Below are positions 5,132 through 6,159 of a stretch of DNA of 6,159 nucleotides, in pieces. The position numbers and the translations under genes are program-made. The notes under the pieces were generated by a model. It was not told the DNA's origin and searched no databases. It saw only the letters and a program-made list of their open reading frames with translations. Numbering within the stretch: the stretch's first letter is position 1; each line of letters starts with the position of its first letter. Source of the DNA: JAYPLE01 sp047627515. Its GTDB lineage: Bacteria; Bacteroidota; Bacteroidia; Cytophagales; Cyclobacteriaceae. The stretch is from assembly GCA_047627515.1 (NCBI GenBank), contig JBLHTU010000185.1, forward strand, positions 1 through 6,159, in the 5' to 3' direction.

Positions 5132-6159
5132 ATGAAGATAGAACAGATATACACCGGATGCCTTGCTCAAGGCGCCTACTACATAGAAAGTAAAGGAGAA
5201 GTTGCAATCATAGACCCGCTACGCGAGTCGACACCTTATTTGGCTAAGGCTGAAAAAGAAGGAGCAAAAATCAAGTATGTACTTGAGACGCATTTTCATG
5301 CTGATTTTGTCTCCGGCCACTTAGATCTTGCTGAGAAGTCTGGAGCCACGATTGTATATGGTCCCAATGCACACACTGATTTTGATGTGCATCAAGCGGT
5401 TGATGGAGAAGAATTGAGACTAGGTGAGGTAACCTTGAAGGTCCTTCATACCCCAGGCCATACGCTAGAGAGCACAACTTACTTGTTGCTTGACGCAAAA
5501 GGAGAAGCACATGCGATATTTAGCGGGGACACCTTATTTATTGGTGATGTGGGAAGACCTGACTTGGCACAAAAAGGGGATATGACACAAGAGGATTTAG
5601 CAGGTATGTTGTTTGACAGCCTTCGTCTCAAGATCATGACTTTGCCTGATCACACGATTGTCTACCCGGCACATGGTGCTGGCTCTGCTTGCGGAAAAAA
5701 CATGAGCAAGGAAACTTCAGATACGCTCGGCAGACAGAAAAAAAACAATTACGCATTACGCGCAGATATGTCAAAGCAAGAGTTTGTAGCTGAAGTGACA
5801 AATGGCTTGCTACCTCCTCCTCAGTATTTTGCAGCAAATGTTGCTATGAATAAGTCAGGAGCTAAAGGGATAGATGTTGTACTTGAGAAAGGAAACGTGG
5901 CACTAGATGTGGAGACCTTCGAAGCTGTTGCGAACCATGAAGGGGCTTTGGTCTTGGACACGAGAAGTGCAGAGGATTATGCAGCCGGTCATATCCCAAA
6001 TTCGATCTTCATTGGGCTAGAGGGAAGTTTTGCACCTTGGGTTGGTGCTTTGATTCCCGACCTTCTGCAGCCCATCGTTTTTATTGCTCCAGCAGGGCAA
6101 GAAGAAGAAGTCGTTATTAGATTGTCAAGAGTTGGCTACGACAACACGCTTGGTTTTCT
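5132..6159 (+). CDS. Persulfide dioxygenase (MBL fold) fused to rhodanese domains, CstB-like, C-terminus cut by window
   Basis: 342 complete codons are visible and the frame is open at the window end. Residues 1 to about 245 form a metallo-beta-lactamase domain of the ETHE1/Blh type: ETHFHADFVSGH (52-63), TPGHT (107-111), FSGDTLFIGDVGRPD (130-144) and YPAHGAGSACG (178-188). Likely iron ligands are His54, His110 and Asp133, and Phe59 replaces the second-metal His of hydrolases, which fits a mononuclear iron dioxygenase. Residues 255-342 are a rhodanese fold (LVLDTRSAEDYAAGHIPNS, 273-291). Its active loop is IAPAGQEE (318-325): Ala319 stands where the catalytic Cys should be and Glu324 where the Arg should be, so this domain is a pseudo-rhodanese. 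CstB of Staphylococcus has the order MBL, dead rhodanese, active rhodanese in about 440-450 residues, so an active domain is expected just past the edge. The enzyme would oxidise glutathione or CoA-type persulfides to sulfite or thiosulfate in the cytoplasm. Confidence 0.9.
   Translation, partial: MKIEQIYTGCLAQGAYYIESKGEVAIIDPLRESTPYLAKAEKEGAKIKYVLETHFHADFVSGHLDLAEKSGATIVYGPNAHTDFDVHQAVDGEELRLGEVTLKVLHTPGHTLESTTYLLLDAKGEAHAIFSGDTLFIGDVGRPDLAQKGDMTQEDLAGMLFDSLRLKIMTLPDHTIVYPAHGAGSACGKNMSKETSDTLGRQKKNNYALRADMSKQEFVAEVTNGLLPPPQYFAANVAMNKSGAKGIDVVLEKGNVALDVETFEAVANHEGALVLDTRSAEDYAAGHIPNSIFIGLEGSFAPWVGALIPDLLQPIVFIAPAGQEEEVVIRLSRVGYDNTLGF

Noticed and set aside
1..6159. CRISPR arrays, insertion sequences, tRNA or rRNA genes
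   Set aside because: No repeated spacer-like units, transposase sequences, terminal inverted repeats or RNA gene signatures were found on either strand.

Overview
The window looks like a chromosomal segment from a member of the Bacteroidota, probably a Cytophagales-like marine or soil bacterium. This placement rests on weak or absent Shine-Dalgarno sequences, AT-rich leaders with TAnnTTTG-type -7 boxes, and protein families that are common in that phylum. The genus cannot be named from the sequence alone.

The left part (1-1302) is read leftwards. It holds the N-terminus of a GNAT acetyltransferase, probably the GNAT/carbon-nitrogen hydrolase fusion type. A hairpin terminator at about 305-340 follows, then a coiled-coil lipoprotein (354-1091) and a 39-codon single-membrane-span peptide (1183-1302). 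Positions 1303-1861 form an unusually long divergent gap with no convincing gene.

The right part (1862-6159) is read rightwards. It starts with a small 94-residue protein of unknown function, followed by what looks like a sulfur-metabolism module. The module has a cysteine-bearing Crp/Fnr-family regulator (2244-2864), a SulP anion transporter with a STAS domain (2963-4708), and a 101-residue DUF7009-like protein whose start overlaps the transporter stop by 4 bases (4705-5010). It ends with the first 342 codons of a persulfide-dioxygenase-type metallo-beta-lactamase fused to a rhodanese-like domain (5132 to the window end). The rhodanese domain lacks its catalytic cysteine, as in the middle domain of CstB-type persulfide dioxygenase-sulfurtransferases.

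The most interesting signal is regulatory. A perfect 14-bp dyad, GTAAC-N4-GTTAC, lies before the dioxygenase gene, and an 8-of-10 copy lies before the transporter gene. In both places the dyad centre is exactly 36.5 bases from the last base of a 7-of-8 match to the Bacteroidota -7 box. That puts the dyad near -40.5, where Fnr/Crp proteins act as class II activators. The inferred circuit is that the Crp/Fnr protein, perhaps through Cys75, Cys81 and Cys82, senses a sulfur or redox signal and switches on both the sulfur-oxidising enzyme and an oxyanion transporter.
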